Assembly (NCBI GenBank): GCA_020633435.1 | Contig: JACKDP010000007.1 | Span: 434,001 to 498,000 of the forward strand | DNA: 64,000 nucleotides | From: Myxococcales bacterium | GTDB lineage: Bacteria > Myxococcota_A > Bradymonadia > UBA7976 > UBA1532 | Reading direction: 5' to 3' | In this document: positions 44,584 to 52,901 of the stretch, one piece after another | How positions within the stretch are numbered: position 1 is the stretch's first letter | Layout: each line of letters opens with the position of its first letter | Made by a program: the position numbers and the translations under genes | The notes under the pieces: generated by a model | What the model saw: the letters and a program-made list of their open reading frames with translations, nothing else | What the model was told of the DNA's origin: nothing | Database searches by the model: none

Positions 44584-45057
44584 ATGGCCGAGTACATCAG
44601 CACCGCGGGCCGCGCCCGGCTCGCCGACGAGCTGCACCGCCTGCTGTCCGTCGAGCGGCCCCAGGTGGTCAACACCGTCGCCGCCGCCGCCGCCGAGGGC
44701 GATCGCAGCGAGAACGCCGAGTACATCTACGGCAAGAAGCGGCTGCGCCAGATCGACCGGCGCATCGAGTTCCTGAGCAAGCGCCTCGACCAGCTCCAGG
44801 CCGTCGAGCGCGCGAGCACCGACGATCGCGTCGTCTTCCTGTCGTGGGTGGAGGTGGAGGACGAGGGGGGCCAGACCCACTGGTACCGCATCGTCGGCGC
44901 CGACGAGACGGACGCGAAGCTCGGCTGGATCTCGTTCAAGTCCCCGGTCGGCAAGGCCTTGCTGGGCCGGCGACGCGACGACACCGTCTTCGTCCCCACC
45001 CCGGGCGGCGACCGCGACTACACCATCCTCGACATCCGCATCGGCCCGCCGGCCTGA
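44584..45057 (+). CDS. greB: Transcription elongation factor GreB
   Basis: The protein has 157 residues. The N-terminal coiled-coil has the acidic tip GDRSENAEYIYGKKRLRQID, whose D and E residues position Mg in the polymerase secondary channel. The RRIEFLSKRLDQL helix fits GreB better than GreA. The C-terminal FKBP-like domain ends with FVPTPGGDRDYTILDIRI. It rescues backtracked RNA polymerase by stimulating transcript cleavage. AGGAGG precedes the ATG. It ends five bases from the convergent cysN stop. A TTGACG at 44525-44530 could be its -35 box, but the -10 is poor. Confidence 0.93.
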   Translation: MAEYISTAGRARLADELHRLLSVERPQVVNTVAAAAAEGDRSENAEYIYGKKRLRQIDRRIEFLSKRLDQLQAVERASTDDRVVFLSWVEVEDEGGQTHWYRIVGADETDAKLGWISFKSPVGKALLGRRRDDTVFVPTPGGDRDYTILDIRIGPPA

Positions 45058-45061
45058 GGCC

Positions 45062-46846
45062 TCAGCTCCCGAGGGCCAGCAGCGGATCGAGGCGGCGGCG
45101 GACCTCCTCGTGCAGCTCGCGCTCCCCGTGGGCCGGATCCAGCACCCAGTCCAGGGCGTCGTCCCGGTCGCCGCGGAAGCGGACCTGGGCGCAGGGCACG
45201 CTCTCCAGGCCCGGCAGCCGCAGGACGTCCTGCTGCGTGACCGAGGCGGCGAAGGGGATGGTGGCCAGCACCACCTGGCCGGCGTTGGCCAGCGCGGCCA
45301 CCCGGCCGAAGCAGGCCGTGCGCAGGTTCAGCTCGCCCGGCCGCGGCTGGATGACGTCCACCGCCTCGAAGCGCAGCCGGAAGACGTGCCGGCCGGCCGT
45401 CCAGAGGGACTCCTCGATGGCCGCCGCCAGGCTCTCGGCGGTGCCCTCCAGATCCTCGTGCAGGGCCACGACGACGGCGCGGTGCCCCTGGCGCGTCTCG
45501 CGCAGCCGGCGGTCGATGGACCCCACCTCGCTCGTCCAGCGGACGGGGCCCTTCTTCTCGCCGGCCGACAACACCTCGCGGATGATGCCGCCGCCCGCCA
45601 TGTCGTAGCCGTCCACGAGCACGAAGCGCCCGGTGTCGGCGAACTCGTGGGAGAGGTCGCAGGCGATGGGGTCGCGCAGCCGCAGCACCACCTCGGCCAC
45701 CTCGTGCCGCTCCACCCGGTCCTCATGGCCCGAGTCGCGCAGCGCCGACGCGTCGATGACCTCGATGAAGCGCTCCACCTCGCACAGCCCACTGAACGTG
45801 CCGAGCTTGAGCTTGTAGACCTGCCCCGCCCGCAGCGCCGCGCGCCCCAGCCACACCAGGTTCACCCGCAGGCGGTTGGACACCTGCAGCGGCCGGTCCG
45901 GGTGGCACATCACGTCGCCACGGCTGGCGTAGATCTGCTCGGTCATCGTCACGCCCACCGACTGCCCCGCCTGGGCCGTGCCCGGCAGCGCGTCGGCGTT
46001 GAACGCCTCGATGGTCTTGATGCGCGTCTTCTTGCCCGACGGCAGGAAGACCACCTCGTCGCCGGTGCGCAGCGTGCCCGAGGTGATGCGCCCCGCGATG
46101 ATGCGGCGGGCGTCCCCGGCCCGGTTGAACTTGTAGACGTCCTGCACCGGGAAGCGCAGCGGCTGGTCGGCCGGCTCGGCCTCCTTCTCGAACCGCTCCA
46201 TGGCCTGCAGGATGGTGGGCCCCTGGTACCAGGGCATCGGCGCCGAGCGGGTGACGACGTTGCCGCCCTCCAGCGCGCTCACGGGGATGAAGGCCGCCGG
46301 CGTCACGCTGATCTGGCCCAGGAAGTCGCGGTACTCGCGCTCCACCCGGTCGAAGACCGCCTGGTCGTAGCCGATGCGATCCATCTTGTTGACGGCCACC
46401 ACCACCTGCCGGATGCCCAGCAGGCTGAGCAGGTACCCGTGGCGCCGGCTGTTCTCCTGCACGCCCTCCTCGGCGTCGATGAGCAGGATGGCCGCCTCGG
46501 CCCGGGCCGCCCCCGAGATCATGTTCTTCAGGAACTCGATGTGCCCGGGCGCGTCGATGAGGATGTAGTCGCGCTGCTCCCCGTGGAAGAAGCAGCGGGC
46601 CGCGTCGATGGTGATGCCCTGGGCCTGCTCGGCCTCCAGGGCGTCCAGCAGGAAGGCGTACTCGAAGCGCTTCCCCTGCCGCTCGCAGATGGCCTTCACC
46701 CGGGCCAGGCGGCCGGGATCGATGGAGCCGGTGTCGGCCAGCATGCGGCCCACCAGCGTGGACTTGCCGTGATCCACATGGCCCACGATGACCAGGCTGA
46801 GCTGCTCGCGGGCCGGGGCCTCGAAGGTGGTCAGGTTCATCGGCAT
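45062..46846 (-). CDS. cysN: Sulfate adenylyltransferase subunit 1 with a degenerate CysC-like tail
   Basis: This 594-residue GTPase subunit drives sulfate activation to APS. The G motifs are GHVDHGKST (about residue 22), DAPGHIEFLKNMISGAA and VNKMDRIGYD. The translation-factor-like barrels end near residue 430. The C-terminal 160 residues have the size and layout of APS kinase (CysC), with HRAVVVALHEDLEGTAESLA where the kinase P-loop GLSGSGKST should be and ALANAGQVVLATIPF matching the later strand. The P-loop Lys and Ser/Thr are missing, so this domain is probably not a kinase. The ATG at 46846 overlaps the cysD stop (TGATG). Confidence 0.92.
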   Translation of the reverse strand: MPMNLTTFEAPAREQLSLVIVGHVDHGKSTLVGRMLADTGSIDPGRLARVKAICERQGKRFEYAFLLDALEAEQAQGITIDAARCFFHGEQRDYILIDAPGHIEFLKNMISGAARAEAAILLIDAEEGVQENSRRHGYLLSLLGIRQVVVAVNKMDRIGYDQAVFDRVEREYRDFLGQISVTPAAFIPVSALEGGNVVTRSAPMPWYQGPTILQAMERFEKEAEPADQPLRFPVQDVYKFNRAGDARRIIAGRITSGTLRTGDEVVFLPSGKKTRIKTIEAFNADALPGTAQAGQSVGVTMTEQIYASRGDVMCHPDRPLQVSNRLRVNLVWLGRAALRAGQVYKLKLGTFSGLCEVERFIEVIDASALRDSGHEDRVERHEVAEVVLRLRDPIACDLSHEFADTGRFVLVDGYDMAGGGIIREVLSAGEKKGPVRWTSEVGSIDRRLRETRQGHRAVVVALHEDLEGTAESLAAAIEESLWTAGRHVFRLRFEAVDVIQPRPGELNLRTACFGRVAALANAGQVVLATIPFAASVTQQDVLRLPGLESVPCAQVRFRGDRDDALDWVLDPAHGERELHEEVRRRLDPLLALGS

Positions 46847-47706
46847 CACATGTAGCCGTCGCGGCGCAGCCGCTCCAGGGCGTGCGGATCTTCCTGATCC
46901 TGCGCCCGCCCCGAGCGCTCCGCGATGTTGGTGTTCCGCAGTTCTTCAATGATCTCGAAGGGATTGGACGCCGTGCTCGCCACGTCCCCGGTGCAGGGGG
47001 CGCAGCCCAGGGACCGGTAGCGGCGGCCCGAGCCGGTGTCGTAGTACAGCGAGGTGATGGGCATGCCCTCCCGCGCGATGTACTCCCAGATGTTGATCTC
47101 GCTCCAGTCCAGCAGCGGGTGGATGCGGATGTGGGTGCCCGGCGCGAAGTCCGTCTTGAACTGGTTCCACAGCTCGGGCGGCTGGTCGTCGAGCTGCCAG
47201 TCGTTCTCCTTGGTGCGCGGCGAGAAGTAGCGCTCCTTGGAGCGGCTGCCCTCCTCGTCGCCGCGGGCCCCGACGATGACGCCCGTGTACGGCTCCCGAT
47301 CGGTGTCGGGCGCGTAGCTGCCGTCGGGCTGGATGCGGTAGCGCGGCCCCGTCCCGTCGAGCGTCTGCTTGAGGGCCCGGGTCTTGAGCGCCGTGCAGCA
47401 GGTCAGGCGGCCCCGGCCGGGGCCCATGCCGGCCGCCAGGGCCTCCTCGTTCTGCCCGATCACCATCGTCAGCCCCCAGTCGAGGGCGATCTGATCCCGG
47501 AACCGGATCATCTCGGGGATCTTGTAGTGCGTGTCGATGTGCACGAGCGGGAAGGGCACATGGCCGAAGAACGCCTTGCGCGCCAGCCACAGCATGACCG
47601 TGGAGTCCTTCCCGATGGACCACAGCATGCACAGGTTCTTGAAGTTCGCGTAGGCCTCTCGAAGGATGTAGATGCTCTGCGCTTCCAGCTTGTCGAGGTG
47701 CTCCAA
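46846..47706 (-). CDS. cysD: Sulfate adenylyltransferase subunit 2
   Basis: This 286-residue catalytic subunit forms APS from sulfate and ATP with CysN. The PP-loop is SIGKDSTVMLWLARKAFF (about residue 30). Other conserved pieces are HIDTHYKIPEMI, CCTALKTRALKQ and RYRSLGCAPCTGDVASTASN. The length is normal. The start is a TTG at 47706, supported by GGGAGG five bases upstream and by the family N-terminus (MEHLDKLEAQSIYILRE). It is the first gene of a cysDN operon, with a promoter-like pair and an inverted repeat upstream. Confidence 0.94.
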   Translation of the reverse strand: MEHLDKLEAQSIYILREAYANFKNLCMLWSIGKDSTVMLWLARKAFFGHVPFPLVHIDTHYKIPEMIRFRDQIALDWGLTMVIGQNEEALAAGMGPGRGRLTCCTALKTRALKQTLDGTGPRYRIQPDGSYAPDTDREPYTGVIVGARGDEEGSRSKERYFSPRTKENDWQLDDQPPELWNQFKTDFAPGTHIRIHPLLDWSEINIWEYIAREGMPITSLYYDTGSGRRYRSLGCAPCTGDVASTASNPFEIIEELRNTNIAERSGRAQDQEDPHALERLRRDGYM

Positions 47707-47744
47707 CCCGGCCTCCCGGCGGCCTCACCGCGGCCGCGGACGTA

Positions 47745-47774
47745 CGGATACCCGGCCGGGGCGGCTGGGATCAA
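47745..47774 (-). promoter_or_regulatory. Candidate cysDN promoter
   Basis: On the minus strand, TTGATC (47774-47769) and TATCCG (47750-47745) are separated by 18 bases and lie about 40 bases ahead of the cysD start. Both match the consensus only partly. The inverted repeat just upstream of the -35 box supports a regulated promoter here. Confidence 0.4.
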
Positions 47775-47782
47775 CCATCCTC

Positions 47783-47812
47783 GATAAACCCGACCGGATT
47801 ATGGGGTTTATC
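47783..47812. promoter_or_regulatory. AT-containing inverted repeat upstream of cysDN
   Basis: GATAAACCC and GGGTTTATC form a perfect 9-bp inverted repeat with a 12-base spacer, just upstream of the proposed cysDN promoter. It is conspicuously AT-rich for this genome. It may bind a sulfur-responsive activator. It could also act as a terminator for the convergent-facing lipoprotein transcript, but that gene ends on the same strand 15 bases before, so both roles are possible. Confidence 0.5.
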
Positions 47813-47826
47813 CCCCGTGCCCCCCG

Positions 47827-48384
47827 CTACTCGCAGCAGATCGGCGTGATACCGATGGCGTCTTCGAGCTGGAGGTCGCCGACCGACAGGTGCAGGCGCA
47901 GCGTCATGGGCATGCCCGACGTCAGCTCCACCCGGGCGTTCTCCAGGTAGACCACCGACACGCCGCTGTAGTCGTAGCGGCCCATGGAGTCGACGGGCAG
48001 CTCGAACTCGGTGTAGTCGGCCGAGGCGATGACCTCCTCGTCCAGCAGCAGGTCGAACTGCACCCGGATGTCGCCCTCGAGGGGGAAGCCCGACGCCAGG
48101 AAGCCGCCCCAGACGTGGTAGCCGCCCTGGTTGCCCTTGATGATCGGGACCTCCTGCCCCTCCTCCAGCGGCTCGAAGCGCCGGGCCCCGGTGCCGATCT
48201 GGAGCATCGGCTCCCCGGCGTCGATGGGCAGGGCGCCGGCGTCGGGCGGGTTGGAGGACGCGGCGTCCGCGCGGCGCCCGGCGTCGGCGGGCAGGACCAC
48301 CGCGTCGGCCTCGTCGAGGGCCTGGCCCCCGTCCGCCGAGCAGGCGGCCAGGGCGAGGGGGAGGAGGAGCGCGCACCACTTCAT
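47827..48384 (-). CDS. Lipoprotein of unknown function
   Basis: The protein has 185 residues. The signal MKWCALLLPLALAACSADGG has the lipobox LAAC. An Asp/Ala/Pro linker leads into a compact beta-rich domain (about 60-185) with QGGYHVWGGFLASGFPLEGD and a terminal CC pair (GITPICCE). I recognise no family. The start overlaps the stop of the TlpA-like gene (ATGA), which makes it the fourth gene of the argS operon. Confidence 0.75.
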   Translation of the reverse strand: MKWCALLLPLALAACSADGGQALDEADAVVLPADAGRRADAASSNPPDAGALPIDAGEPMLQIGTGARRFEPLEEGQEVPIIKGNQGGYHVWGGFLASGFPLEGDIRVQFDLLLDEEVIASADYTEFELPVDSMGRYDYSGVSVVYLENARVELTSGMPMTLRLHLSVGDLQLEDAIGITPICCE

Positions 48385-48890
48385 TTCGCCAGCACCTGCT
48401 CGATGGCGGCCTGCAGCTCGGGGTCGTCCCCCCGCACGCCGCGCCCGCGCCAGACCAGCCGGCCCGCGCGGTCGTAGAGCCGCGTGGCCGGGATCTGGGT
48501 GGTCAGGAAGGTGAACTCGACCACCTGCTCGGCGTCGTGCAGCACCGTGAACGAGAGCCCGAAGGCCGCCGCGGCCCGCCGCACCACCTGGCGGTCCGCC
48601 TCGACGCTCAGCCCCACCACCTGCAGCCCCCGCGGCCCCCAGAGCCGGTGCAGCTCCTCCAGGATGGGCAGCTCCTGCTTGCAGGGGGCGCACCACGACG
48701 CCCACAGCCCCAGCAGCAGCGGCTTGCCGACAAACTGCTTGAGTTCCGTGGGGTTGCCTTCCATGTCCGCCGCCAGCATCACCGGCAGCGGGGCCCCCAG
48801 CGCGCCCGGATCGGCCGTCTGGCCGGGCAGATCCGCCCCCGACCGCCCGCTGGCCGGCAGCAGGAGCAGCGCCAGCAGCAGGCGCTTCAA
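48381..48890 (-). CDS. TlpA/ResA-like thioredoxin-fold protein
   Basis: The protein has 169 residues. A signal-like N-terminus (KRLLLALLLLPASG) suggests export. The thioredoxin fold shows LLGLWASWCAPCKQELPIL, with WCAPC the redox-active CxxC, and the cis-Pro region LTTQIPATRLYDRAGRLVWR. Such proteins reduce periplasmic disulfides, for example in cytochrome c maturation. The TTG start overlaps the epimerase stop (TTGA). Coupling to a lipoprotein with a CC terminus suggests that the latter may be a substrate. Confidence 0.88.
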   Translation of the reverse strand: MKRLLLALLLLPASGRSGADLPGQTADPGALGAPLPVMLAADMEGNPTELKQFVGKPLLLGLWASWCAPCKQELPILEELHRLWGPRGLQVVGLSVEADRQVVRRAAAAFGLSFTVLHDAEQVVEFTFLTTQIPATRLYDRAGRLVWRGRGVRGDDPELQAAIEQVLAK

Positions 48891-49327
48891 GGGTGGGGCT
48901 CGTCGAGGGGCTGGGAGAGCTCCAGCAGCACCCCGCCCGTGGCCGCCGGGTGCACGAAGGCGATGCGGCAGCCATGGGCGCCGAGCCGCGGCTCCTGATC
49001 GATGAGCCGCACCCCGCGCCGCTTGTACTCGGCCAGGGCGGCGTCCAGGTCGGTCACCTGCACGCAGACGTGGTGGATGCCCCCGCGCCGCTTGTCGAGG
49101 AAGGCGGCGATGGGGCTGTCGGGGCTGGTGGGCTCGAGCAGCTCGAAGTGGCTCTCGCCCACCCCGAAGAACGCCGTGCGCACGCGCTGATCGGGCACCT
49201 CCTCGAAGTGCTCGGGGCCCTTGCCGAAGAGCGTCGTCCAGGTGGGGACGGCCGCCTCCAGGCTCGGCACCGCGATGCCCAGGTGGTCGATCTTCACGAA
49301 GAACGGGATGTCGTCCATGGGCCCCAT
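48887..49327 (-). CDS. mce: Methylmalonyl-CoA epimerase
   Basis: This 146-residue vicinal-oxygen-chelate protein interconverts the (R) and (S) forms of methylmalonyl-CoA in propionate metabolism. VKIDHLGIAVPSLEAAVPTW supplies the first metal-binding His, GGIHHVCVQVTDLDAALAEY the second, and GGVLLELSQP the terminal Glu ligand. The length is normal. The start at 49327 sits four bases after argS; a second ATG at 49318 (MDDIPFF) is an alternative. The gene overlaps the TlpA-like gene. Confidence 0.9.
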   Translation of the reverse strand: MGPMDDIPFFVKIDHLGIAVPSLEAAVPTWTTLFGKGPEHFEEVPDQRVRTAFFGVGESHFELLEPTSPDSPIAAFLDKRRGGIHHVCVQVTDLDAALAEYKRRGVRLIDQEPRLGAHGCRIAFVHPAATGGVLLELSQPLDEPHP

Positions 49328-49331
49328 CCTA

Positions 49332-51137
49332 CTACATGGCCTCGACGGGCTGGATGCCCAGCAGGGCCAGCCCGGCGCCGAGGACGCGGCGCACCGCCTC
49401 CACCAGCAGCGCCAGGGCGAGCTGCCGCGCCGGCTCGGCGTCCAGGAGGCGGTAGTCGGCGTCGTTGTAGAGCGCCGCGAAGGTGCGCGCCGCCTCGAAC
49501 GTGGCCTTGGTGACGAGGCTCGGCTTGTGCTCCACCGCCGCCATGCGCACCTCGCCCGGGAACTGCAGCAGGGCCGTCAGCACCGCCCGCGGCTTCTCCT
49601 CCGTCAGCGCGGCCCAGTCCGGGGTGATGCCGCGGTCCAGGTCGCCGAGGCGCTCCAGCACGCGGCCCGCGCGGGCGTAGGCGTACTGGCAGTACACCCC
49701 CGTCTCGCCCTCCGGCCGGATGCTGCGCTCCTTGTCGAAGACGAACGTCGTCGCCGGGGCGTAGCGCAGCAGGAAGAACTTCAGCCCGCCCAGCCCGATG
49801 GCCTCCGCCGTCGCCTCCAGCGAGCCGGGATCGGCGTCGGGCAGGTTCTCCCGACAGACCTCCAGCGCGCCCGCGTGGAGCTCGTCCATCAGATCGTCGG
49901 CGTCCACCACGTTGCCCTCGCGGCTCTTCATGCGGCCGTCGGGCAGCTCCACCATGCCGTAGCTCAGGTGGAACAGACGCCCCGCCAGGGCCGGGCGCAG
50001 GTGGGTGAGGATGCCGAAGAGCACCTGGAAGTGCCGGTCCTGCTCGTTGCCCACCACGTAGATGAGCTGGTCGAAGCCGAAGCGGTCGAGCCGCTGCATC
50101 GCGGTGCCGAGGTCCTGCGTGGTGTACAGCGTCGTGCCGTCGCCGCGCAGGACGACCTTCTGGCCCTCCAGGCCCAGCTTCTCCAGGTCGAACACCACGG
50201 CCCCGTCGTCCAGCCGGCGGAACGTGCCGTTGGCCAGGCCCTCGTCCACCAGCTCGCGGCCGAGCTTCCACGTCACGCTCTCGCGATCGATGTGATCGAA
50301 GCGGACGCCCATGCGCGCGTAGGTGGCCTGGAAGCCCGCCTCGCACCAGCCGTTCATCATCCGCCAGAGGGCGTGGACCTCCTCGTCCCCGGCCTCCCAG
50401 GCCCGCAGCATGGCGCGGGCCTCCTGGCCGAGGGGGCTGTCGCCGTTGAACCAGGCGTCCTTGGAGGGCCGGTCCGTCGCGCCCGCGTGGACTTCTTCAT
50501 ATTCGGCGTTGAATGCCTGGTCGAAACGAACGTAGAACGCGCCGACCAGGTGGTCGCCCTTCATGCCGGTAGACTCGGGGGTCGCACCGGCGCCGAAACG
50601 GCGCCAGGCCACCATGGACTTGCAAATGTGGATGCCCCGGTCGTTGATCAGGTTGACCCGCACCACCTCCGCCCCGGCCGCCTCGATGAGCGTGGCCATC
50701 GTGTGGCCGAGGATGTTGTTGCGGCAGTGTCCGAGATGCTGGGGCTTGTTGGTGTTGGGGGAGCTGTACTCGATGACGACCTTCTGGCCCGCCAGCGCAG
50801 ACGACCGGCCGAGCGCCCCGTCGTCGCCCAGCGCCCAGGGGATGGTCTTCTCCGCCACCCGCGCCCAGTCCAGCCGCAAGTTCAAGAAGCCCGCGACGGC
50901 CTCCACCTCCGCCACGAGCGGGTGCGCGCGCGCGATCTCCGCCAGCCCCGCCGCGATGGCCTGGGGCGGCTTGCGCAGCGCCTTGGCGTACCGGTGGCAG
51001 GCGGCCGCCAGGTCGCCGGCGCCCTCCCGGGTCGGCGGGCCGAGGCTCAGGCCCGGCTCGGCGCCACTCTCCACCAGCCACCCGTCCAGCGGCGCGGCGA
51101 TGGAAGACACGATCTCGGCATACAGGTCGGTGGCCAT
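49332..51137 (-). CDS. argS: Arginyl-tRNA synthetase
   Basis: This 601-residue class I synthetase charges tRNA-Arg. The HIGH motif is read as HLGH in IEYSSPNTNKPQHLGHCRNN. The KMSKS region is degenerate, GRMKSREGNVV, as often in ArgS. The N-terminal Add1 domain and the C-terminal anticodon-binding domain (ATFEAARTFAALYNDADYRL) are both present. It heads a minus-strand operon with the epimerase, TlpA-like and lipoprotein genes. It is divergent from a lipoprotein gene at 51252. Confidence 0.96.
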   Translation of the reverse strand: MATDLYAEIVSSIAAPLDGWLVESGAEPGLSLGPPTREGAGDLAAACHRYAKALRKPPQAIAAGLAEIARAHPLVAEVEAVAGFLNLRLDWARVAEKTIPWALGDDGALGRSSALAGQKVVIEYSSPNTNKPQHLGHCRNNILGHTMATLIEAAGAEVVRVNLINDRGIHICKSMVAWRRFGAGATPESTGMKGDHLVGAFYVRFDQAFNAEYEEVHAGATDRPSKDAWFNGDSPLGQEARAMLRAWEAGDEEVHALWRMMNGWCEAGFQATYARMGVRFDHIDRESVTWKLGRELVDEGLANGTFRRLDDGAVVFDLEKLGLEGQKVVLRGDGTTLYTTQDLGTAMQRLDRFGFDQLIYVVGNEQDRHFQVLFGILTHLRPALAGRLFHLSYGMVELPDGRMKSREGNVVDADDLMDELHAGALEVCRENLPDADPGSLEATAEAIGLGGLKFFLLRYAPATTFVFDKERSIRPEGETGVYCQYAYARAGRVLERLGDLDRGITPDWAALTEEKPRAVLTALLQFPGEVRMAAVEHKPSLVTKATFEAARTFAALYNDADYRLLDAEPARQLALALLVEAVRRVLGAGLALLGIQPVEAM

Positions 51138-51251
51138 GGTGCCCCCAGCTCCGGCGAAAGGGCCGCATTGTGCGCGGCACCCGGGGGTGCCCGCAAGGAC
51201 CGACCGCGCCCGTTCCTGGACCGATTCGACTCGCCACGAGGAGGTGGACTC

Positions 51252-51782
51252 ATGATCCGCACAGCGCTCTCGTTTCTGACCGTCATCGCCCTGGCTGCCT
51301 GCTCCAACGTCCTGGAGGGCGGCGGCATCACCGAGTCCGACGTGGACGGCATCCAGCCCGGCAACGCCAACGGCATCATCTTCTCGGGCTCGTGGACGCT
51401 CACGACCGAGGTCACCGAGAGCACCTGCGGCGGCCTGGTGGGCATCCTGCCGGGCGTGGGCGACAAGGACGAAGAAGACATCACCTTCGCCCAGACCGGC
51501 GGCGAGCTGACCCGGATCTTCGACGATCTGGGCGACTTCTACTCGTTCCGCGGCTCCGTCAACCAGGACGGCACCTTCGTCTACGGCCAGTACTACGATC
51601 TGACCGAGGGGCTGCCCGCCAGCTTCCGGTACATCGAGATCGTGGAGGGCAAGGTCCAGCTCCAGAACGGCGCCGCCGGGGCCATGGAGGCCACCGCCCG
51701 CCGCCGCTACCAGAGCGGCGTGCTGGACTGCTCGGCCAACGTGACCATCACCGGGAAGCGCGGCAACCTCATCGGGGAGTGA
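51252..51782 (+). CDS. Lipoprotein of unknown function
   Basis: The protein has 176 residues. The signal MIRTALSFLTVIALAACSNV ends in the lipobox LAAC. A short linker leads to a beta-rich, lipocalin-like domain (IIFSGSWTLTTEVTESTCGG, FAQTGGELTRIFDDLG) with a terminal disulfide candidate (VLDCSANVTITGKRG). GAGGAGG precedes the ATG. The last 14 bases overlap the convergent CAP gene tail to tail. Confidence 0.8.
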   Translation: MIRTALSFLTVIALAACSNVLEGGGITESDVDGIQPGNANGIIFSGSWTLTTEVTESTCGGLVGILPGVGDKDEEDITFAQTGGELTRIFDDLGDFYSFRGSVNQDGTFVYGQYYDLTEGLPASFRYIEIVEGKVQLQNGAAGAMEATARRRYQSGVLDCSANVTITGKRGNLIGE

Positions 51783-52848
51783 CGCCGGGCAGCCGGGCGA
51801 GCACCACGGTGTAGTAGCGGCCCACGGCGGCCACCCCCAGGTGGGTGGCCTCGGGCATCAGCAGCACCCGTCGGTGGCCGGGGCTGTCGAGGAAGGCCCG
51901 CATCGCGCCGCGCACGTCGTCGGCGCGGGCGAGGTTCTCGGCGGCCGCCAGCACCCGGATGCCCCGGGCCTTGAGGCGGGTCGTCAGCGTGCCGGAGTCG
52001 GGGGAGTGGTGCACGAGCGCGTCGCGGCGGGCGAGGTCGCGGGCGTGCTCGTCGGCCACGGTGGCGAGGCCGGGGTCGACGTCCAGCGCCCGCAGCCCGT
52101 GATCCCGCCGCAGCAGGTTGATCCACGCCACCAGCACCGGGGCGGGGGCCTGGGTCGTCGGCCCCGGCGACAGGTGCACCTGGGGCCAGGCCGGCGGCGC
52201 CTGGCCCACCCAGACGCGCTGGTTCGTGAGCACCACCGGCCCGTGCTGGCTGTCCGCCAGCAGCTCCACCCCGTAGACGCCCGGCCCGGCCGAGAAGGCC
52301 ACCACCGCCTCCACCCCGCGCCCGTCGGCGCGCGCCGGCAACTCCCGCACGCCGTGGGGGGGCGGCGGCGCGACGAGCAGCCGGGGGTGGAAGTAGCCCG
52401 CCCGCAGCGTGCCGCGTAACTGCCGGATGTCATTGAGCTTTGTCTGGAGGGGCAGGGGGCTGTCCAGCTCGACGCCCCGGTGCACCAGCAGGATGACGGT
52501 GACGACGTCCGCGCCCCGAGCTGCCTCGCCCACGCCGTAATGGGTGGGGGGGAAGCGCCGATCCAGGCGCCCGGCGAGCGGCGGGAGGCGCGGCGCGAGG
52601 TCGGCCCCGGGCGGGTGCACCACGCTGAAGGGCATGACCCAGGCGTCGACGACGCCGGCCTGATCGAGGACGAACTGGAGCTGGCCCGCCGCGACGTCGC
52701 CCTGGGCCAGATCGACGCGCCGGGCGAGGTCGGCGGCGGCGGCGTCGAGCCGGGCGTCGGCCGCTGGCCGCCCGAAGCCATGGGCCGCCAGCAGGCCCTC
52801 CACGGGGGCCGGCGCGAAGAGCAGCGTGAGGACGAAGAGCGAGGTCAT
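51769..52848 (-). CDS. CAP/SCP-domain protein
   Basis: The protein has 359 residues. A signal peptide (MTSLFVLTLLFAPAPVEG) directs export. The N-terminal 215 residues are an unrecognised beta-rich domain. The C-terminal CAP domain (about 225-355) has INLLRRDHGLRALDVDPGLA, DEHARDLARRDALVHHSPDS, and AAENLARADDVRGAMRAFLD followed by SPGHRRVLL, the usual His/Glu/His cavity of SCP/PR-1-like proteins. Bacterial forms are thought to bind lipids or the cell envelope. It is divergent from ald, with 53 bases between start codons. Confidence 0.85.
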   Translation of the reverse strand: MTSLFVLTLLFAPAPVEGLLAAHGFGRPAADARLDAAAADLARRVDLAQGDVAAGQLQFVLDQAGVVDAWVMPFSVVHPPGADLAPRLPPLAGRLDRRFPPTHYGVGEAARGADVVTVILLVHRGVELDSPLPLQTKLNDIRQLRGTLRAGYFHPRLLVAPPPPHGVRELPARADGRGVEAVVAFSAGPGVYGVELLADSQHGPVVLTNQRVWVGQAPPAWPQVHLSPGPTTQAPAPVLVAWINLLRRDHGLRALDVDPGLATVADEHARDLARRDALVHHSPDSGTLTTRLKARGIRVLAAAENLARADDVRGAMRAFLDSPGHRRVLLMPEATHLGVAAVGRYYTVVLARLPGVTPR

Positions 52849-52870
52849 CGGGCGAAGAGGAGGGTATACT
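52842..52870 (+). promoter_or_regulatory. Candidate ald promoter
   Basis: TATACT (52865-52870, 5 of 6 to consensus) lies 32 bases before the ald GTG. AGGTCA, 17 bases upstream, is a poor -35 match (3 of 6). The -10 element overlaps the 5' side of the divergent CAP gene's leader, so both genes may share this short region. Confidence 0.45.
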
Positions 52871-52901
52871 GGCGCCCCCCCCAGTCGAAAGGGACCGCGC
52901 G

